Positions 54,202 through 63,439 are shown, counted from the first letter of the stretch. The stretch: DNA of 64,000 nt from Pelobacter sp. UBA6093 (GCA_002435955.1 DIWZ01000040.1:186732-250731); one strand, 5' to 3'. Notes: a model not told the origin generated them from the sequence alone. Numbers and translations are program-made.

Positions 54202-54983
54202 TGCGGAATCTTTCCATCAGCGCTCGCTGGGTGCGCGTCTGGCAACGCAACTTCAGCGTTTACCGCCATACCTGGAAAATCAGTTTCCTGCCGCCGCTGC
54301 TGGAGCCGTTGTTTTATCTGGCCGCGTTCGGCATCGGATTGAGTAGCCTGGTGAAAGGTTTTTCCTATCGTGGCCAGGAAATCGCTTACCTGCCCTTCAT
54401 CGCCCCGGCGCTGCTGGCCATCACCATCATGTACAATGCCTTTTTTGAAACAAGTTACGCCTCGTTTGTGCGCATGTATTACCAGAAAACCTTCGATGCC
54501 ATGCTGGCCACGCCGCTGACCCTCGAAGAAGTCATCACCGGAGAGATCGCCTGGGCCGCCACCAAGGCGGTTATCGCTGCGCTGCTCATGCAAAGCGTCA
54601 TCAGCCTGTGCGGCCTGGTCCATTACCCCGAAGGACTGTTGCTCCTGCCGTTGGCGGCCCTGGGAGGACTGGCGTTTGCCGCCATCGGGATGGTTTTCAC
54701 CAGCCTGGTGCCGAATATCGAAACCTTCAATCTACCGATCTTCCTGTTCATCACCCCGATGTTTTTGTTCAGCGGCACCTTCTTCCCGCTACAGAACCTC
54801 CCGACATGGGCCCAATGGCTGGCGCAGGTCTTTCCCTTGACCCATCTGACCATGTTGGTTCGCGCCTGCGCCCTGGGAAGACTCGACCTGACTCTGATGT
54901 GGAGCCTGTTCTACCTGGTGGCATTTTTTCTGGTCGCCTACCCGCTGGCCATACGCGGCATGCGCAAGCGGTTGATCAAATAG
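54198..54983 (+). CDS. ABC-2 type permease (NodJ-like)
   Basis: 261 residues with six transmembrane helices and the ABC-2 signature FNLPIFLFITPMFLFSGTFFPL near the fourth/fifth helices. Sequence pattern (KTFDAMLATPLTLEEVITGEI, LPTWAQWLAQVFPLTHLTML) matches NodJ/ABC-2 exporters of drugs, lipids or polysaccharides. With the ATP-binding subunit it forms a two-gene exporter; the substrate is unknown. Starts inside the preceding gene (ATGATG at 54198), and no accessory genes follow. Confidence 0.92.
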   Translation: MMRNLSISARWVRVWQRNFSVYRHTWKISFLPPLLEPLFYLAAFGIGLSSLVKGFSYRGQEIAYLPFIAPALLAITIMYNAFFETSYASFVRMYYQKTFDAMLATPLTLEEVITGEIAWAATKAVIAALLMQSVISLCGLVHYPEGLLLLPLAALGGLAFAAIGMVFTSLVPNIETFNLPIFLFITPMFLFSGTFFPLQNLPTWAQWLAQVFPLTHLTMLVRACALGRLDLTLMWSLFYLVAFFLVAYPLAIRGMRKRLIK

Positions 54984-55449
54984 GCATTCCGATCCTGCCT
55001 GTAAGAATAGTTAAACCTGCCTCCCAGACCAATCCCTCCCTGGATTGTATTTCCACCATCCCGGAGTACAAATTGTGCGCCACGAGAGTGGAAAAGCGGC
55101 CTGGTATTAGTCTGAAAATAGGAAAAATCCTTTAATCTGCCTGTCCCTGGGAGGGCGGTTGTCGTCCTCGAATAATTTTTTTTGGAAATCTTGTTCTGAT
55201 TGGGCAGCCAAGAGATTGACTTACACGGTCCGTCTTGCTAGTATCCTGCCCGGTTATGATGTTCCCTGTGGGAGATCCACAAGGAGACAGTTGTTTTCAG
55301 CCGAACTTGACGTGTTTGAAGAATCCGTTTACATGGTGGCTTTTCAGGGGAGAGGTTGCTGGTAAGGATACGTTGAGTTCTGATTATGGGTAACCGTTCA
55401 AAAGGTTTAAAAGCATGGTTGCCAAAACACTTTTTTAGGGGAGAGGAAC
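54984..55449. other. 466-bp gap before the OFA carrier, with a clear promoter
   Basis: No convincing gene. The promoter at 55215-55243 leaves a leader of about 200 nt. In the leader, TGTGG-GAGAT-CCACA (55267-55281) can form a short hairpin, followed by AAGGAGACAG and a TTG-initiated 26-codon frame (55290-55365) that could be a leader peptide; this is weak. Nothing else is recognised. Confidence 0.55.
55215..55243 (+). promoter_or_regulatory. Sigma-70-type promoter of the OFA carrier gene
   Basis: TTGACT (55215-55220), a 17-nt spacer and TAGTAT (55238-55243), close to consensus TTGACA-17-TATAAT. The gene starts at 55450. Confidence 0.65.
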
Positions 55450-56724
55450 ATGAGTAACGAGAATTTGATGACGAAAAGATGGTTGATCGCCGTAGCGGGG
55501 ATCGTCATCCAGTTGGTGCTGGGTACCGTGTATGCATGGTCGATATTCGTCAAACCGATTTTGGGCGCCAACCCACTGTGGACCAAGGAAACGGTCGCCG
55601 TGACCTTCATGATCATCATCGGCACCATCGGTTTGGCCGCTGCTTTTGGTGGCATTCTGGTTGACAAGAAAGGGCCGAAGTTTGCTGGTACCATCGGCGT
55701 TATCCTTTACGGTATCGGTACCATTTGCGCCGGTTTGGCCATCACCTCCGGCAACCTCTGGTTTCTTTACATCGGTTACGGCGTCATTGGCGGTATCGGT
55801 AACGGTCTGGCCTATGTCGTACCCATCGCTACCCTGATTCGCTGGTTCCCGGACCATCGCGGCCTGATCACCGGCTTGTCGGTCATGGGTTTCGGTCTTG
55901 GTGCGTTTTTTGTCGGCAAGATCGTTCCCGGCCTGATCACCAGCATGGGTGTGGCCAATGCTTTTATAGCGCTGGGCGTGGTTTATCTTATTGCCAATAC
56001 CCTGGCCGCCCTGCAGCTGAAAAATCCTCCTGCAGGCTGGTTGCCCGACGGCTTCGTTCCTTCCACCAAGACTGTTTCGGCTGCCGATTCCTTCAGCTGG
56101 ACCGAAGCGAAAAAAACTCCCCAGTGGTATATGATCTGGACCATGCTGTTCCTTAACGTCAGCGCCGGCATGGGCCTGCTGTCCAAGCTGTCCCCCATGG
56201 CTCAGGACGTGTTCCGGATTGCCCGCAACGTCACTGATCCGGCGGAACTGGCGGTTCTCGGTGGCGGCGTGCTGGCCACGGCCTCCATTTTCAACGGTCT
56301 GGGTCGCCTGTTCTGGGCTTCCATGTCGGACAAGATCGGCCGTAAGAATGTCTTCCTGGTCATGTTTGCCACCCAGGCTGCACTGTACTTCTACTTGCCG
56401 TCCGTGACCAGCCCTCTGATTTTCACCATTTGCGCCAGTTACCTGCTGGCTTGCCTCGGCGGCGGTTTCGCCGTCATGCCGGCCTTTGCCGCTGACTCCT
56501 TCGGCCCCAGCTATATCGGCCGGGTCTATGGCTTCGTTCTGACGGCATGGGGTGCTGCCGGTGTCGTTGGTGGCCTGGTGTTCGCAAAGTTTGACCAGGT
56601 ACGGCCGCCTCTTTACATTGCCGCAGCTCTGCTGGCGCTGGGTTTCTTCGTTACCCTGATGTTCCAGCGTCCCAAGCACGTTTCCCACTACAAGGCAGCC
56701 AATCCGGCAGTCTCGAATCAATAA
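55450..56724 (+). CDS. OFA-family MFS transporter (oxalate/formate antiporter type)
   Basis: 424 residues with twelve transmembrane helices. OFA hallmarks are the N-terminal GIVIQLVLGTVYAWSIFVKP and the central GNGLAYVVPIATLIRWFPDHRGLITGL; the C-half has LGGGFAVMPAFAADSFGP and YGFVLTAWGAAGVVGG. The best-known OFA protein, OxlT, exchanges oxalate for formate; many members move other small acids (lactate, pyruvate or similar), so the substrate is open. GGGGAGAGG is 4 nt upstream of ATG 55450. It is followed by an attenuator-like hairpin and, 99 nt on, the carbonic anhydrase. The strong promoter and codon choice suggest high expression. Confidence 0.92.
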   Translation: MSNENLMTKRWLIAVAGIVIQLVLGTVYAWSIFVKPILGANPLWTKETVAVTFMIIIGTIGLAAAFGGILVDKKGPKFAGTIGVILYGIGTICAGLAITSGNLWFLYIGYGVIGGIGNGLAYVVPIATLIRWFPDHRGLITGLSVMGFGLGAFFVGKIVPGLITSMGVANAFIALGVVYLIANTLAALQLKNPPAGWLPDGFVPSTKTVSAADSFSWTEAKKTPQWYMIWTMLFLNVSAGMGLLSKLSPMAQDVFRIARNVTDPAELAVLGGGVLATASIFNGLGRLFWASMSDKIGRKNVFLVMFATQAALYFYLPSVTSPLIFTICASYLLACLGGGFAVMPAFAADSFGPSYIGRVYGFVLTAWGAAGVVGGLVFAKFDQVRPPLYIAAALLALGFFVTLMFQRPKHVSHYKAANPAVSNQ

Positions 56725-56766
56725 GCAAGGGTTGCCCCAGGGGAAACCCGGAGTAATGTTTTAACC

Positions 56767-56796
56767 AAGTGGGGTCTTCGTGAGAAGGCCCCACTT
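56767..56796 (+). terminator. Hairpin between the OFA carrier and carbonic anhydrase genes
   Basis: AAGTGGGG-CTTC pairs with GAAG-CCCCACTT (12 bp, one mismatch, loop GTGA), followed by TTTC. The short T-run suggests partial termination, which would let some transcripts reach the carbonic anhydrase gene. Confidence 0.65.
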
Positions 56797-56823
56797 TCAT
56801 AATCAGCTATCTGAGAGGCAGGC

Positions 56824-57441
56824 ATGATCGAAAAAAATGTATTGGCTGACTTTTGTGGCAAGGTATCCGAGCCCATTATCGATGCGACGGCCTATGTTCA
56901 CCCCCTGGCCGCCGTGATTGGCAATGTCACCCTCGGGCAGAACGTCATGGTTTCCCCCGGCGCGGCGGTACGGGGCGACGAAGGGCAACCGCTGTTCGTC
57001 GGCGACAACTCCAATGTGCAGGACGGTGTCGTCATTCATGCTCTGGAAACGGAGATGAACGGACAGCCCATCGAAAAGAACATGGTTGAGGTCGACGGCA
57101 ACAAATATGCGGTTTACGTCGGCAAGCGCGTGTCCATGGCCCACCAGGTCCAGGTTCATGGGCCCGCCGTGGTCATGGATGATACCTTTGTCGGCATGCA
57201 GGTGCTGGTTTTCAAATCGCGGGTTGGCAAGCAATGCGTCATCGAGCCGGGTTGCATCCTCATGGGCGTAAATGTCGCCGACGGCCGTTACGTGCCGGCG
57301 GGTTCGGTCATCCGCACGCAGCAGCAGGCCGACGAGCTACCTGAGGTGACGGCGGATTACCCCTTCAAAGATCTGAATAAAGGGGTGGTGCACGTCAATA
57401 CCGCCCTGGCCAAAGGTTATCTCGCGGCCAAAAACGCCTGA
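56824..57441 (+). CDS. cam: Gamma-class carbonic anhydrase (Cam type)
   Basis: 205 residues of left-handed beta-helix (hexapeptide repeat) fold. It matches the Methanosarcina Cam subtype: SNVQDGVVIHALE (first zinc His), VSMAHQVQVHGPAVV (the other two), and the acidic-loop insert RGDEGQPLF with LETEMNGQPIEKN. CamH-type proteins lack that loop. It interconverts CO2 and bicarbonate; in some anaerobes Cam is exported, but no signal peptide is present here. With the OFA carrier upstream it suggests bicarbonate supply linked to carboxylate exchange. ATG 56824 is preceded by GAGAGGCAGG. Confidence 0.93.
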   Translation: MIEKNVLADFCGKVSEPIIDATAYVHPLAAVIGNVTLGQNVMVSPGAAVRGDEGQPLFVGDNSNVQDGVVIHALETEMNGQPIEKNMVEVDGNKYAVYVGKRVSMAHQVQVHGPAVVMDDTFVGMQVLVFKSRVGKQCVIEPGCILMGVNVADGRYVPAGSVIRTQQQADELPEVTADYPFKDLNKGVVHVNTALAKGYLAAKNA

Positions 57442-57448
57442 TTGGACC

Positions 57449-57491
57449 AAAGGGGAGACCGGTTCGCATTTTGCGGCCGCCTCCCCTTTTT
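57449..57491 (+). terminator. Rho-independent terminator after carbonic anhydrase
   Basis: AAAGGGGAG (57449-57457) pairs with CTCCCCTTT (57481-57489), with a secondary CGCA/TGCG stem in the loop and a TTTTT run. Confidence 0.85.
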
Positions 57492-57563
57492 CCTTCAAGG
57501 TTCGACGAATTAAGCCGTTTCCCTCCCCGCAAAATTGTCAAAAATCGAAAAATTGAGTTTCCG

Positions 57564-57581
57564 GAGAGGGCGCACCCTCTC
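57564..57581 (-). terminator. Probable terminator of the GNAT-kinase gene
   Basis: GAGAGGG and CCCTCTC form a perfect 7-bp stem with loop CGCA. On the minus strand it is followed by an A/C-rich stretch and TTTTT. It lies 47 nt after the kinase stop. Confidence 0.6.
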
Positions 57582-57627
57582 GAAGCTAATTATTCAGCCT
57601 CCTGCCAGAAGCGCCTGGCTCTCTGTA

Positions 57628-59601
57628 TTAGTCCGTGAAAACCAATCCGTCGAAATCATCATCCGTGGTGGTGATCAACTGATCGAAATCCTGTCGTTTC
57701 AGGTTAACCAGCTCCCCGAGGGGTATGACCTTAAACGGGTCGAAATCGAAATTGCTCAGGTTTCTTGTAACATGGTAAAAGGATATGGATTTTTCGGGCT
57801 TTATGTCCATCTCCAGCATTTGCCTGCAGCCTTTTTGCAACATCTCGATTTTATCGAAAAGATCCTCTTTGTCGGCTGCGTTCCAGACTCCCAGAAGGAT
57901 GGGGCTTTCAAGGTTCTTGACATCCCCTTTGAATTCCCCTCGAATCAATTGTTCCCTTTGTCGCTTCAGGTAGGGAACAAAGTCAAGGTGCTCGGCCAGA
58001 CGACGATCCGCGGCATAAAAATTTCCTGTATCCGGATCCAGGGTGAAAATAATCGTTTTTTTAATAGCCTGGCCATAGCTCTTGAAATATATGCCTTTGT
58101 ACTGCTGGAAGTCGAAGGAGCCAAGAAGAAAACTTTCGTTCTGCTTGATACGGTTAAGCATCCCCAGCAGCCAATAACGGATGATTTCATGATCAACCCG
58201 GCATTTTTCCAGTTCGTCCTTCATTTGCCTGAAACTGGTGCTGCCATATCGATAGGTAAGTGCCAGTCGATAAATATCCCGGACGTTGTTATATACGCTG
58301 AAGGGTTGGATCAAGTCATAACTGAAAATCTCCATTTCCCGCAGTTGCCATATCAAAGAGGCGACTTCTGTTCTGCTGCTGTTCTGATCAAGGTCAATCG
58401 TCTCGGTAGACTTCATGAATTCGATGAAGCGCGTTTCAAGCAGGGCAAGCTGGTCGATTTTTTTCTTGGTACTTATATTCAAAGTAATGGTCCAGCGGCT
58501 GAATTTATGCTGGCGACTTTCGATCTTGATATTCCCCGCCCCGAAAGTTGAAAAAATCTGCCGTGTGCCGATACCCTCGCCGGCCTTATCCTGTTTGGTC
58601 GTACGTCCAACGAAAAGGGGCAGGTTTCTGCCGTCAACCTGCAACCGCTCGGGGCTTATGCCGATACCGTTATCCTGGATAATCAGCACCACCTTGCCTT
58701 CTTTTCGGGTGAGCATGATCTGGATGAGACCTTCCCTGCCCGCTTCTTCGATCGCATCGATCGAATTCGACACCAGATTGATCAACGCCCGACTGTAATC
58801 CATATAACTGCCAATAACCGGCGGAATATCGGCACTCAAGATCAATCGTATCTGGCAAGGCACATGCGCAGCTTCTACAAAAGGGATAACCCTGTTGGTC
58901 AAAATCTCCTTTATATTAACTTCATGGGAAGCTTTAATTTTGTCTTCATACATACTGAGAGTATTAAGTAACGCGGTATTTTCTCGATTTATGTCTTCAA
59001 TAATTTGGTTGAAATTGTCTACGGACATAATTGAAATCATGTCTGATAAAACCTTGAGTGATTTTTTTGCATCATGCCTGACCTTGCTCAACTCTTCTAA
59101 TATTGAAACGTCTCTTGTCTTCAGTGAAAAACTTTTATCTAATATAACCTTAGCCGTTGCCGACATAAGATAAAATCGCATCTTCCGATAAACGGTTGAA
59201 TCTTCGAGATTAAAACCATTGCTATAAAAGAACTCTATTGTACTGACAAGTTTTTCCCATACGAATAAATAAATATATGATTTCTCGTCGACATCTTCAG
59301 CTAATTTTCTAATGAAAGCCGAACCTATACCTTTTCCTCTGCCAAAAGGGCTGGTAACCTGCTTATAAACTTGAAATTTGGTTTTTTCGGGATTTGAATA
59401 AACAAGTATATATCCGAGGAACTCGCCCTCTTCATCCCAGACATAACTGTGGTCGTAATCTATTTCGAGAGCTTTATCCTTTATAAAAGGTGATGGAATC
59501 AGAATGGAATCGATATTCAGGAAAGGAATTTTATTTATCTTCTTTTGGTCATCAGTTGTCAGGCGCCTGATATACATAAAATCGTTCGTTAAATCGTCCA
59601 T
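57628..59601 (-). CDS. GNAT acetyltransferase domain fused to a sensor histidine kinase
   Basis: 657 residues, soluble (no membrane segment). Residues ~8-150 are a GNAT fold: acetyl-CoA motif A SPFGRGKGIGSAFIRKLAE (82-101) and EFFYSNGF (123-130). Residues ~155-230 are a dimerisation helix with an H-box-like VRHDAKKSLKVL (His176), then a HATPase_c domain with N-box NLVSNSIDA, G1 DNGIG (310-314) and G2 GEGIG (341-345). The last ~280 residues are an unknown domain with no family I recognise. Start ATG 59601 has GGGAG 6 nt upstream; a longer frame to 59721 is unsupported. Located 204 nt downstream of citrate synthase, same strand; no response regulator follows. Confidence 0.85.
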   Translation of the reverse strand: MDDLTNDFMYIRRLTTDDQKKINKIPFLNIDSILIPSPFIKDKALEIDYDHSYVWDEEGEFLGYILVYSNPEKTKFQVYKQVTSPFGRGKGIGSAFIRKLAEDVDEKSYIYLFVWEKLVSTIEFFYSNGFNLEDSTVYRKMRFYLMSATAKVILDKSFSLKTRDVSILEELSKVRHDAKKSLKVLSDMISIMSVDNFNQIIEDINRENTALLNTLSMYEDKIKASHEVNIKEILTNRVIPFVEAAHVPCQIRLILSADIPPVIGSYMDYSRALINLVSNSIDAIEEAGREGLIQIMLTRKEGKVVLIIQDNGIGISPERLQVDGRNLPLFVGRTTKQDKAGEGIGTRQIFSTFGAGNIKIESRQHKFSRWTITLNISTKKKIDQLALLETRFIEFMKSTETIDLDQNSSRTEVASLIWQLREMEIFSYDLIQPFSVYNNVRDIYRLALTYRYGSTSFRQMKDELEKCRVDHEIIRYWLLGMLNRIKQNESFLLGSFDFQQYKGIYFKSYGQAIKKTIIFTLDPDTGNFYAADRRLAEHLDFVPYLKRQREQLIRGEFKGDVKNLESPILLGVWNAADKEDLFDKIEMLQKGCRQMLEMDIKPEKSISFYHVTRNLSNFDFDPFKVIPLGELVNLKRQDFDQLITTTDDDFDGLVFTD

Positions 59602-59805
59602 TACTTGCTCCCGCCTTTCCTTCCGGTAGTATTTCCCCCGACGAATAAGGGTGAAACCCTCTCCCAGGTTGACCGTCTCCAAAGAAACGTTTTCAACAGC
59701 TTGAAAAAAGCACAAATACAAACGGACCTCCTCCTGAAAGCGAAGAGATCCGATGTTTGTTCATATTTCCGGATTACAATGGGCCAGGAATTCTCAGGCA
59801 CCACC

Positions 59806-61110
59806 TCATTGAATGCCTGCGACCTGTTCCATCATGTCCAGGGTTATGGACTTGGGTCTCTCCAAAGGGTATCCCAGCGCCCTGTCCCAAGTTATATTCG
59901 CTAGCACACCAATGGCTCTGCCGACAGCAAACAGCACGGTGTAATAATCATACTGGGTAATTCCGAAGTGCCACTGGATTACCCCGGACTGGGCATCGAC
60001 ATTGGGCCAGGGATTTCGCGCCTTGCCGTGGGCCTGCAGAATTTTGGGGGCCACCTTATAAATCATCTTGACCAACTTGTACAGGTCGTCATCGGGCAGA
60101 TTCTTTTCACAGAATTCCATCTGGGCGGTAAAACGCGGATCGGTACGGCGTAATACGGCATGTCCGTAACCGGGGATAACCTGGCCGCTGTTCAACGTGT
60201 CCCACAAGTAGCGTTCCAGCTCCTCTTCGGTAGGCAAGGTGCCGCCAAGTTTTTCCATTTTCCCCTGGATCCAGCGTAGAACTTCCTGGTTGGCCAGTCC
60301 GTGCAAGGGGCCGGACAAACCATTCACGCCTGCCGACAGGCTGTAATAGGCATCGGCCAGTGCCGAGGCCACCAAACGCGTGGTATGGGCCGATACGTTG
60401 CCTGACTCGTGATCGGAATGAAGGATGAAATACATGCGTGCCACATCGTCATAAGGGGCTGGAATCCCCATCATATGGGCAAAATCCCCCCCGAAATCGA
60501 GCTCGGGATTCGAAGGAATCGGCGTATCGCCTTTATATTTCAAGCGATAAATGAAGGCAGCGATGGCGGGTAGTCTGGCAAGCAGGTTGCATGAATCCTC
60601 GTACATGGGATCCCAGAAGTCACCTTTACTCATCCCCTCGTTGTAGCGTTCGGCAAAAATCGATTCGCGCTGCATAACCACAATGGCCGCGGACAACATG
60701 GCCATGGGATGGAGATCCCGCGGCATCGCCCGCAACGCATCGAAGACATATTGAGGAACCTGCCGACGCGACTGAAAATCCTTGACAACCTCGAGGGTCT
60801 GCTCAAGAGTCGGGACTTCGCCGGTCAACAGAAAATACCAGAAACCTTCGACGTAAGGATATTCGGAACCGGGTACTTTTGGCAATGCGTCAAAGGTTTC
60901 CCGAATGGTCTTGCCGCGAAACCTTACACCCTCTTCAGGGTCGAGATAGGAGATATCCGTAACCAGACATTTCACCCCCCGCACCCCGCCAATGGCCTGC
61001 GCAATGGAAACATGATCAAGGGTTACCTGGCCATATTCCTTGAGCAAACGGGTAATTCGCGGGCGTTGCTCCTCGATTTTTCTAAACAGCGCATCTTTTA
61101 ATTGGGACAT
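59806..61110 (-). CDS. gltA: Citrate synthase (eukaryote-like Geobacteraceae type)
   Basis: 434 residues. Active-site regions are YFILHSDHESGNVSAHTTR, SGPLHGLANQEVL (His), GYGHAVLRRTDPRF (His, Asp) and WPNVDAQSGV. The long N-terminal region and helical insertions match the eukaryotic/Geobacteraceae type rather than the hexameric type II of enterobacteria; the Geobacter enzymes of this class are well described. It condenses acetyl-CoA and oxaloacetate. ATG 61110 has AAGGAG 6 nt upstream; ATG seven codons upstream is less likely. Followed on the same strand by the GNAT-kinase gene; divergent from dusB-ntrBC. Confidence 0.95.
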   Translation of the reverse strand: MSQLKDALFRKIEEQRPRITRLLKEYGQVTLDHVSIAQAIGGVRGVKCLVTDISYLDPEEGVRFRGKTIRETFDALPKVPGSEYPYVEGFWYFLLTGEVPTLEQTLEVVKDFQSRRQVPQYVFDALRAMPRDLHPMAMLSAAIVVMQRESIFAERYNEGMSKGDFWDPMYEDSCNLLARLPAIAAFIYRLKYKGDTPIPSNPELDFGGDFAHMMGIPAPYDDVARMYFILHSDHESGNVSAHTTRLVASALADAYYSLSAGVNGLSGPLHGLANQEVLRWIQGKMEKLGGTLPTEEELERYLWDTLNSGQVIPGYGHAVLRRTDPRFTAQMEFCEKNLPDDDLYKLVKMIYKVAPKILQAHGKARNPWPNVDAQSGVIQWHFGITQYDYYTVLFAVGRAIGVLANITWDRALGYPLERPKSITLDMMEQVAGIQ

Positions 61111-61230
61111 CACCAACTCCTTGAACGACATCAGCCTTTCGAGAAAAAACGACCGTGTTAAAGTGCAACGAGTTCCGGTCCGTCCTCCCGACTGACTTCA
61201 AATTTTCACACATGGTTTCAATATTAAAGC

Positions 61231-61258
61231 AGATTACCCCATGACGCTACTTGTACAA
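61231..61258 (-). promoter_or_regulatory. Candidate promoter of citrate synthase
   Basis: Reading on the minus strand: TTGTAC (61258-61253), a 16-nt spacer and TAATCT (61236-61231), 121 nt before the start. The -35 lies in the palindrome TTGTACAA. Weak match; the divergent dusB promoter is also in this 257-bp region. Confidence 0.35.
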
Positions 61259-61367
61259 ACAATTTATATTATGCACAATATCTTGTAAATACAGTAAAAA
61301 TTACCGAGGCTGGATTTTCACTTGCAATCTGCAAAAGGCATGGTTAAACTGCATAAAAATTGTGCAA

Positions 61368-62342
61368 ATGAACATTAAATCACTTCACTTAAAACATAAT
61401 ATTCTGCTTGCCCCCATGGCCGGCATCACCGACTTATCCTGTCGATTGCTTATGCGCCCGTTTGGCCTGGGGCTGGCGTTTACGGAAATGGTCAGCGCCA
61501 ATGGGCTGGTTCTTGGTGGCGATGCAACCAGGGATCTGCTTACCTCCGTGCCTGAGGACCGCCCGCTTGGCATTCAACTGTTTGGCGAAAATCCGGCAAC
61601 GCTTGCCGAGGCATGCAGACAGGTTGGCCCCCATGGCGATCTCATCGATCTGAACATGGGTTGTCCGGTCAAAAAGGTGGTCCGCAGTGGCGCCGGCAGT
61701 GCCCTTATGCAGACCCCCAAACGGGTGGCCCAAATCGTCGCGGCCATGCGGCGCGCAACAGACTTGCCCCTGACCGTTAAAATACGCGCAGGCTGGGACC
61801 AGTCCAGCATCAACTTTCTGGAAATCGCGCGCATTGCTGAACAGGAAGGAGCAGATGCCGTTACGTTGCATCCACGCACCCGCAGCCAGGGTTTTTCCGG
61901 CACCGCCGACTGGGCCCTCATCGGTGAACTGAAGCATCGAGCAACCATTCCGATTATCGGCAGCGGCGATATCTTTGAGGCCGAAGATGCCCGGCGCATG
62001 CTCAACGAAACCGGTTGCGACGCTGTCATGATCGGCCGTGGCTGCTATGGCAATCCGTGGCTTGCAAAAAACTTCCTGGCTCTGCAAAACGAACAAGCGG
62101 CAGTCGCGCCCTCCCTTGAGGATTGCCGAGACGTCGCGTTTCGCCACATGGAGATCTTTCTTCGCTACAACAATGAACGCAAAGCCGTCCTGGACATGCG
62201 CAAGCACTTGTGCTGGTACGCAAAAGGCCTCCCCGGTGCCGCCCAGTTCCGGGCCAGCATCAATCAGGCTTGCTCCATCGATGAAATGCGAACTCTGATA
62301 CGGCACTTTTTCGAACATGCCGCAACCATTGAGGTTCCATGA
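61368..62342 (+). CDS. dusB: tRNA-dihydrouridine synthase (DusB type)
   Basis: 324 residues of FMN-dependent TIM-barrel enzyme that reduces uridine in the tRNA D-loop. Motifs: LAPMAGITDLSCRLL (FMN), the catalytic Cys region DLNMGCPVKKVVRSGAGSAL, TVKIRAGWD, HPRTRSQGFSG and MIGRGCYGNPWL. ATG 61368 is chosen from homology to the N-terminus; no good ribosome-binding site precedes it. It overlaps ntrB by 4 nt, forming the dusB-ntrB-ntrC arrangement common in proteobacteria. Confidence 0.93.
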   Translation: MNIKSLHLKHNILLAPMAGITDLSCRLLMRPFGLGLAFTEMVSANGLVLGGDATRDLLTSVPEDRPLGIQLFGENPATLAEACRQVGPHGDLIDLNMGCPVKKVVRSGAGSALMQTPKRVAQIVAAMRRATDLPLTVKIRAGWDQSSINFLEIARIAEQEGADAVTLHPRTRSQGFSGTADWALIGELKHRATIPIIGSGDIFEAEDARRMLNETGCDAVMIGRGCYGNPWLAKNFLALQNEQAAVAPSLEDCRDVAFRHMEIFLRYNNERKAVLDMRKHLCWYAKGLPGAAQFRASINQACSIDEMRTLIRHFFEHAATIEVP

Positions 62343-63439
62343 ACAACGCAGAACCAAAGGATCGCTCCCTCTACATGAGGGTACTGGAAAACATGGAAGA
62401 AGCTGTGATTGCCATCGACGATGCCGAGCTCATCGTGTTGTTCAATCCCGCAGCACAGATCTGCACGGGCTATTCCGAACGACAAGCGTTGCAACGGCCC
62501 CTTGCCGACCTGTTCGGCTCAAGCGCCGAACTGTTGCGGCTTGTGCGTGCCGCCCTGCAATCGGGCCGTTCGATCACCAGCCATGAAGACATCCTCTTGC
62601 ATCGTCCATTGGCCGCCCCATTGCCGGTCGGATTGTCTGCATCACCACTGTTCACCAGAAAGGGTGAACAGGAAGGGGTCGTGGTGATCCTTCGTGATCA
62701 CTCTCAAATTCGTGAACTCGAAGAAACCGTCCGCCAGGCTGATCGGTTAGCCATGCTGGGTACACTCGCAGCCGGCCTTGCACACGAAATCAAAAATCCT
62801 CTGGGCGGGATCAAGGGTGCTGCTCAACTATTGAACCTTGAGTTGCCCCCCGAGAACCCTCTGCGGGAATATACCCGCGTCATGACCAGGGAGGTCAACA
62901 GAGTTAACGATCTAATCGAAGAGTTGCTCGACCTGACCCGTCCGCGCCCGACCCAACTCAGCGAAGTCAACCTGTCGCGCATCCTTGCCGATCAGGTTCT
63001 GCTGCAAAAGGAGAGCCACCCGGACAAGCAGATCAGTTATCAAATGCAGCTTGACCCAAGTATTCCGCCCATCAGGGGGGATGAAACCCTGATCACCAGG
63101 CTGTTTCTCAACCTGCTTAAAAATGCCGGGGAGGCTATCGAGGGCGCAGGAACGATAATTATAACCTCGCGCATTGCCGGACAATACCTGTTCAATAAGC
63201 CGGGGGAACGACCCGTACCGATGGTGATGGTAGAAATCCAGGACAACGGCCCCGGCATCCCCCCAGATGAACTTGATCGCATTTTCACTCCATTTTTCAC
63301 TACCAAAACCAAGGGCTGCGGATTAGGTCTGGCTATCTGCCAAAAAATCATCAACGAGCACCAGGGCTCCCTGCGCGTCGCCAGCCAGCTGGACCAGGGC
63401 ACGACCTTTACGGTGACCTTGCCTCTGAAACGAGGATAA
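62339..63439 (+). CDS. NtrB-like PAS sensor histidine kinase
   Basis: 366 residues, soluble: PAS domain (~14-115; ENMEEAVIAIDDAELIVLFN), HisKA (~125-190; LAAGLAHEIKNPLGGIKGAAQLL with phospho-His) and HATPase_c (~225-362; LLKNAGEAIEG, DNGPGIP, KGCGLGLAIC). The layout and the dusB-ntrBC neighbourhood fit NtrB, which senses nitrogen status through PII; a different signal is possible in this lineage. Overlaps dusB by 4 nt. Confidence 0.9.
   Translation: MNNAEPKDRSLYMRVLENMEEAVIAIDDAELIVLFNPAAQICTGYSERQALQRPLADLFGSSAELLRLVRAALQSGRSITSHEDILLHRPLAAPLPVGLSASPLFTRKGEQEGVVVILRDHSQIRELEETVRQADRLAMLGTLAAGLAHEIKNPLGGIKGAAQLLNLELPPENPLREYTRVMTREVNRVNDLIEELLDLTRPRPTQLSEVNLSRILADQVLLQKESHPDKQISYQMQLDPSIPPIRGDETLITRLFLNLLKNAGEAIEGAGTIIITSRIAGQYLFNKPGERPVPMVMVEIQDNGPGIPPDELDRIFTPFFTTKTKGCGLGLAICQKIINEHQGSLRVASQLDQGTTFTVTLPLKRG

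Noticed and set aside
55159..55365. Possible 68-codon gene in the OFA leader region
   Set aside because: It spans the promoter, has no ribosome-binding site at its first start and no recognisable features; only the last 26 codons could be a leader peptide.
55435..56721. Minus-strand open frame of ~428 codons opposite the OFA carrier
   Set aside because: Mirror of a highly biased, highly expressed gene; hydrophilic His/Gln/Gly-rich translation with no fold.
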